Source: Bacillus_BD oryzisoli (GTDB lineage: Bacteria; Bacillota; Bacilli; Bacillales; Cytobacillaceae). From it: DNA of 64,000 bases. The notes under the pieces are model-generated. The model searched no databases. It had not been told where the DNA came from and was given only the letters and a program-made list of their open reading frames with translations. Below are positions 60,426 through 64,000 of this stretch, one piece after another; within the stretch, counting starts at the first letter, position 1; the number at the start of each line of letters is the position of its first letter. The stretch is taken from contig NZ_CP137640.1 of the NCBI RefSeq assembly GCF_036670025.1, forward strand, positions 4,684,001 to 4,748,000, read 5' to 3'. A program made the position numbers and the translations under genes.

Positions 60426-61622
60426 TTGAGAAAACGGAAATTCAGTATTTTTGTGACCCCCATGCTGATCTTAGGCTTAGCTGCTTGTAATAATGACACA
60501 AATGACGCGATGGATAATCAAAATAACACAGTCAATACAGCCAATCGCGGCGGTACAAATGTAGCACAAGTAAACAACAAAAACCGTGAAGTCGATGACC
60601 GCACTGCATATGGATTTGACCACCGCGGTCCGCTTACTGAAGATTACTTAGATAACGATAATCGTAATAATGGCCGTAATGTTACTCGGGTAAATAATAA
60701 TAACAATAATCGTAATGCCACTAATGTAAACTGGAGTAGAAATAACAACGCTAATTGGGGTAATGGAACGACAAATTGGTCTCTGCGCAATATTAATGAT
60801 GCAAACGATGCAAACTGGACAGGTCAAAATAACAGGGACAATAACAACGGCGTTAATCGTAATAAAACAGCACGCAATAAAAATTACGATAATACAGATG
60901 ATAACCCGAATCTTTCAGCTCTTAACACGTCCCTATCAAGTAACAACTATCCGCATACAAGAGCTGTTTTAATCCAAGAGGGTAGATATCAATTCATTCC
61001 TGCCAATCCAGATTTAGATAATGAATTGCAGGCAAGACTGCGACAAAGTAAAGAATTAGCACAACTTATACCGCAGCAACCAAACCAGGCACCTGTTCAA
61101 CAGCAGACGCCAGCACAGCAGCCTGCACCTGCCCAGCAGCAGACACCGGCGCAGCAACCTGCACCTGCTCAAAAGCAAACACCAGCAAAGCAACCTGCAC
61201 CTGCTCAAAAGCAAACACCAGCAAAGCAGCAAGCTCCGGCTAACATCAGTCAAGCCGCTCAGCAGGTGATTGATTTAACAAATGAACAACGCAAGAAAAA
61301 CGGGCTTCCTCCTTTACAGGCAGATACGAAGTTGAGCAGCGTAGCACAGATGAAATCAGTTGACATGCAGCAAAAGGGGTATTTTTCACATACAAGCCCA
61401 ACCTACGGATCTCCATTCGATATGATGCGAGACCAAGGCGTAACCTATCGCACAGCAGGTGAAAACATTGCTCAAGGTCAAAGAACACCGCAGGAAGTAG
61501 TCAATGCCTGGATGAATAGTGAAGGCCATCGAAGAAATATTTTGAACCGTGACTTTACTCATATCGGTGTCGGCTATGAATCTGCAGGAAATCATTGGAC
61601 ACAAATGTTTATTGGAAAATAA
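60426..61622 (+). CDS. CAP/SCP-domain lipoprotein with Asn-rich and Pro/Gln repeat regions
   Basis: 398-aa lipoprotein. The signal ends in the lipobox LAAC (Cys21). An Asn-rich stretch (about 25-175, with runs of N and NNRN) follows, then four 12-residue Pro/Gln/Ala units (226-273), then a CAP (YkwD-like) domain (about 280-398) with NEQRKKNGLPPLQAD, KGYFSHTSPTYGSPFDMM, TAGENIAQG and WMNSEGHRRNILNRDFTHIG. Both CAP histidines and the glutamates are present. Similar proteins are found in spores of bacilli, so a coat or envelope role is possible. TTG 60426 follows AAGGAGG by eight bases. Confidence 0.92.
   Translation: MRKRKFSIFVTPMLILGLAACNNDTNDAMDNQNNTVNTANRGGTNVAQVNNKNREVDDRTAYGFDHRGPLTEDYLDNDNRNNGRNVTRVNNNNNNRNATNVNWSRNNNANWGNGTTNWSLRNINDANDANWTGQNNRDNNNGVNRNKTARNKNYDNTDDNPNLSALNTSLSSNNYPHTRAVLIQEGRYQFIPANPDLDNELQARLRQSKELAQLIPQQPNQAPVQQQTPAQQPAPAQQQTPAQQPAPAQKQTPAKQPAPAQKQTPAKQQAPANISQAAQQVIDLTNEQRKKNGLPPLQADTKLSSVAQMKSVDMQQKGYFSHTSPTYGSPFDMMRDQGVTYRTAGENIAQGQRTPQEVVNAWMNSEGHRRNILNRDFTHIGVGYESAGNHWTQMFIGK
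61101..61244. repeat. Four tandem 36-bp coding repeats in the CAP lipoprotein gene
   Basis: Units encode QQTPAQQPAPAQ or KQTPAKQPAPAQ; the first two and last two are pairwise most alike, indicating stepwise duplication. Confidence 0.9.
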
Positions 61623-61638
61623 TTTTATGAAATAAATC

Positions 61639-61687
61639 ATGCCTCTGTACGAAGGTGTTACTTACATCCTTTGTATAGAGGTATTTT
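61639..61687 (+). terminator. Terminator of the CAP lipoprotein gene
   Basis: An imperfect long stem (GCCTCT...AGAGGT with inner TAC/GTA and AGGTGT/ACATCCT pairs) ends in a T run, 17 bases past the stop. Confidence 0.75.
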
Positions 61688-61824
61688 TCTGCCTATTTTT
61701 TCACCCAACAAGATTGATTATTCCCCTTCATGTTTTACCCTCTAGGCATTCACACATTTTTTCATATTTCATACGATAATTTAGGCTTAAAAATTCCATT
61801 TTAATTTAAGGGAGGTCCTCTATC

Positions 61825-62841
61825 ATGGAAAAATGGTGGAAGGCTAGTTTTTTACTTCTTGTTATAACTGTTTTGATGACCAGTCTTGTTGCATGCAATT
61901 CTGAAAAATCTAGCGATGACGTAAAAAAGCTGGAAAAGGTTAAAGTAGCAGAAGTCACACGATCTCTTTTCTATGCCCCACAATATGTGGCCATTGAAAA
62001 AGGCTTTTTTGAAGAAGAAGGTCTTGATATTGAACTAATGACCACCTTTGGCGGCGATAAAACAATGACAACACTCGTATCAGGCGGTGCGGATATCGCA
62101 CTTGTCGGCTCTGAAACCTCCATTTATGTTGCAGCACAGGGTTCAACAGACCCGGTCATTAACTTTGCCCAGCTGACGCAAACAGATGGAACATTTCTTG
62201 TCTCACGAGAAAAAATTGATAATTTTGACTGGGAAATGCTAAAAGGGAGTACCTTCCTTGGACAGCGAAAAGGCGGAATGCCGCAAATGGTTGGAGAATT
62301 TGTGTTAAAAAATCACGGGATTGATCCGCATAATGACCTAAACCTTATTCAAAACATTGATTTCGCGAATATTGCGAATGCCTTTATCTCCGGTACTGGT
62401 GATTTCGTACAATTATTCGAACCTCAGGCAAGTATGTTTGAAAAAGAAGGCAGAGGCCATATTGTTGCCTCATTTGGAACTGAATCAGGGCATGTACCAT
62501 ATACTACCTTCATGACGAAGGAAAGCTATTTAGAAGAGAATCAAGAAATAGTTGAAAAGTTCACCCGCGCCATTTATAAAGCCCAGCAGTGGGTATATGA
62601 AAACAGCTCTGCAGAGACAGCAAAACTAATCCAAAAATACTTTGAAGATACTGACCTTGAAATAATCGAATCCTCCATTGAGCGTTATAAAAATCAAACC
62701 TCCTTTGCAACCGATCCTATTCTAGATGAAGAAGAATGGAATAATTTACAAAACATTATGGATGAAGCCGGAGAACTGCCAAAACGCATCGATTACAAAA
62801 CATTGGTGAATACCGAATTTGCCGAAAAGGTGATGGAATAG
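61825..62841 (+). CDS. ytlA: YtlA-like ABC transporter substrate-binding lipoprotein (NMT1/SsuA type)
   Basis: 338-aa lipoprotein: signal MEKWWKASFLLLVITVLMTS, lipobox LVAC (Cys24). The mature protein is of the SsuA/THI5 (NMT1) fold: FYAPQYVAIEKGFFEEEGLD near 50, LVSGGADIALVGSETSIY, and FISGTGDFVQLFEPQAS. Family substrates are sulfonates, thiamine precursors or related small organics; which one is unknown. ATG 61825 follows GGGAGG. First gene of ytlACD as in B. subtilis. Confidence 0.93.
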   Translation: MEKWWKASFLLLVITVLMTSLVACNSEKSSDDVKKLEKVKVAEVTRSLFYAPQYVAIEKGFFEEEGLDIELMTTFGGDKTMTTLVSGGADIALVGSETSIYVAAQGSTDPVINFAQLTQTDGTFLVSREKIDNFDWEMLKGSTFLGQRKGGMPQMVGEFVLKNHGIDPHNDLNLIQNIDFANIANAFISGTGDFVQLFEPQASMFEKEGRGHIVASFGTESGHVPYTTFMTKESYLEENQEIVEKFTRAIYKAQQWVYENSSAETAKLIQKYFEDTDLEIIESSIERYKNQTSFATDPILDEEEWNNLQNIMDEAGELPKRIDYKTLVNTEFAEKVME

Positions 62842-62897
62842 CGAAAAGCGGAAGCGCCTTACCCACTCACGGAAAGTGAACCACTCTTTCCGTGAGT
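62841..62897. repeat. Intercistronic hairpin repeat between ytlA and ytlC
   Basis: Starts GCGAAAAGCGGAAGCGCCTT, like the outer end of the 45204-45328 repeat, followed by a perfect 12-bp stem (62865-62876 with 62886-62897). No T-tract, so more likely a processing or stability element than a terminator. Confidence 0.7.
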
Positions 62898-62959
62898 ATA
62901 CATTAGTGAAAACCACCTTACCCAACATGTATATAGAATAATTGTAAGGAGGGCAAATC

Positions 62960-63733
62960 ATGAATTTTTTAAACGTAAAAAATATCAGTCATACTTATTT
63001 TACTAAAACAACTGCTACTACCGCCCTCTATGATATTTCCCTTGAAATCGAAGAAGGTGAATTTGTATCCTTGCTTGGACCAAGCGGGTGCGGGAAAACC
63101 ACCCTTCTTTCGATTATTGCCGGCTTAATTGGGCCGACTGAAGGGGATGTCACGTTAGAGGGAAAAAGGATTGGCAATAAATCAAACGATATTGGATATA
63201 TGCTGCAGCAGGATTATCTATTTCCATGGAAAACGATTGAGCAAAATATCCAAATCGGGCTGAAGCTTAACAACATACTCAATGAAGATAAAAAAAAAAA
63301 TACGCTTCATTTGCTTGAGAAGATGGGCTTAAAGGGAGTAGAAAAACACTACCCTAAAGAGCTTTCCGGTGGGATGCGGCAACGGGCTGCGCTGGTCAGG
63401 ACATTAGCGACAGAGCCTAAGGTCCTCTTGCTTGATGAGCCTTTTTCCGCGCTGGATTTTCAAACAAAGCTTCATTTAGAGGATCATATCTTCGAAACCC
63501 TGAAGTCTTTTCATAAAACAGCCATTCTTGTTACACACGATATTGGTGAAGCCATCGCCATGAGCGACCGAATCTTTCTATTATCCTCCCGGCCCGGACA
63601 GCTTTATAAGACATTTATTGTTCCCGATGAATTACGAAACTTAGTCCCCTTTCATGCAAGGAACCACGAACTATTTCAAAGCCTGTTTCAAACCATTTGG
63701 AAGGAGTTGGAATCCCTTGAAGTCATCAGCTGA
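62960..63733 (+). CDS. ytlC: YtlC-like ABC transporter ATPase
   Basis: 257-aa ATPase of the SsuB/TauB (nitrate/sulfonate/taurine) group: Walker A GPSGCGKTT near 40, Q-loop MLQQDYLFPWKTIEQN, signature LSGGMRQRAALVRTL, Walker B VLLLDEPFSALDF, switch histidine in LVTHDIGEA. All motifs intact. ATG 62960 follows AAGGAGG. Its 3' end overlaps the permease gene by 17 bases. Confidence 0.95.
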   Translation: MNFLNVKNISHTYFTKTTATTALYDISLEIEEGEFVSLLGPSGCGKTTLLSIIAGLIGPTEGDVTLEGKRIGNKSNDIGYMLQQDYLFPWKTIEQNIQIGLKLNNILNEDKKKNTLHLLEKMGLKGVEKHYPKELSGGMRQRAALVRTLATEPKVLLLDEPFSALDFQTKLHLEDHIFETLKSFHKTAILVTHDIGEAIAMSDRIFLLSSRPGQLYKTFIVPDELRNLVPFHARNHELFQSLFQTIWKELESLEVIS

Positions 63734-64000
63734 GATCCAACAACTTCACCGAAAATTTCTAGCCTCCATAATAAGGGAAAAAAGATGGGTTCGTTTTTAT
63801 CAGTTCATTATTTTCCTGGCTTTTTTCGGCAGCTGGGAGCTGGCAAGTCAATTAAGATGGATTGACCCGCTGATATTCAGTTCACCTTCAAAAGTATGGA
63901 AATTGTTGATTGAGAATGTTCAAGACGGTTCATTATTCATGCATTTAGGTGTAACACTCGGTGAAACCATCTTCGGCTTTCTGCTTGGTACACTGCTTGG
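63717..64000 (+). CDS. ytlD: YtlD-like ABC transporter permease, 5' part (cut by window end)
   Basis: TTG 63717 lies ten bases after AAGGAG, inside the end of ytlC, and opens a frame that runs off the window (94 codons). The start MKSSAEIQQLHRKFLASIIR is followed by a first membrane helix (FYQFIIFLAFFGSWELA), then WIDPLIFSSPSKVWKLLIEN and LGVTLGETIFGFLLGTLLG, the usual N-terminal part of SsuC/TauC-type permeases. Third gene of ytlACD. Confidence 0.9.
   Translation, partial: MKSSAEIQQLHRKFLASIIREKRWVRFYQFIIFLAFFGSWELASQLRWIDPLIFSSPSKVWKLLIENVQDGSLFMHLGVTLGETIFGFLLGTLL

Noticed and set aside
61056..61253. Minus-strand Cys/Leu-rich repeat frame
   Set aside because: Antisense shadow of the Pro/Gln repeats of the CAP lipoprotein gene.

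Overview
The window is a stretch of core chromosome from a low-GC, endospore-forming Bacillaceae bacterium, relative of Bacillus subtilis but not that species. The evidence is AT-rich DNA, Gram-positive Shine-Dalgarno sequences, many TTG and GTG starts, a Cse60-like spore protein, a T-box, a SAM-I riboswitch and long gene-order agreement with the B. subtilis ytx/ytp/ytq region (acsA-acuABC-ccpA-aroA, ytxGHJ-murC-sftA, ytpQ-ytpP-ytoP, ytnP-trmB-ytzH-ytmP-amyX, ytgP-ytfP, ytqAB-ytpAB-ytoA, asnB-metK-pckA-ytmBA, ytlACD). No tRNA, rRNA, CRISPR array, transposase or prophage was seen.

Layout. 1-428: 3' end of a secreted or membrane protein with an FN3-like domain. 490-6034: acetate activation (acsA) divergent from its acetylation/deacetylation control genes acuABC, then ccpA. 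6349-16065: aroA (chorismate mutase-DAHP synthase), an FtsA-family actin-like protein with a long repeated C-terminus, the ytxGHJ stress genes, murC and the DNA translocase sftA. 16257-29427: housekeeping genes (thiol redox, peptidases, trmB, pullulanase, RNA-end phosphodiesterase, pseudouridine synthase). 29466-32941: MurJ-type flippase ytgP, flavoprotein ytfP, cse60. 33209-39459: a branched-chain amino-acid ABC transporter with two tandem binding-protein genes (livJ twice, then livHMGF). 39557-45042: ytwF, leuS with a leucine T-box, and an acetate-symporter pair. 45329-53334: ytzC-like gene and a 54-aa gene, ytqAB, sesquarterpene synthase ytpB, ytpA, ytoA, a C39-type membrane peptidase and asnB. 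53617-59024: metK under a SAM riboswitch, pckA with a perfect CcpN box, ytmB, ytmA, map. 59348-64000: an RpiR-type regulator, a CAP-domain lipoprotein and the start of the ytlACD ABC transporter.

Two themes link the genes. One is carbon overflow and gluconeogenesis: acsA, acuABC, ccpA, pckA and an ActP-like acetate symporter. The other is leucine and branched-chain amino-acid supply: the liv transporter with CodY-like boxes lies next to leuS with its T-box.

The least explained material is non-coding. Three copies of one structured repeat of about 190 bp (31256-31446, 42804-43049, 45782-45971) all point the same end at the 5' end of a neighbouring gene. Two of them stop within 20 bases of the start codon, next to the ribosome binding site. 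Other hairpin repeats lie at 45204-45328, 47680-47733 and 62841-62897. The most unusual protein is the FtsA-like one at 7619-9781, with five similar modules after its ATPase domain.
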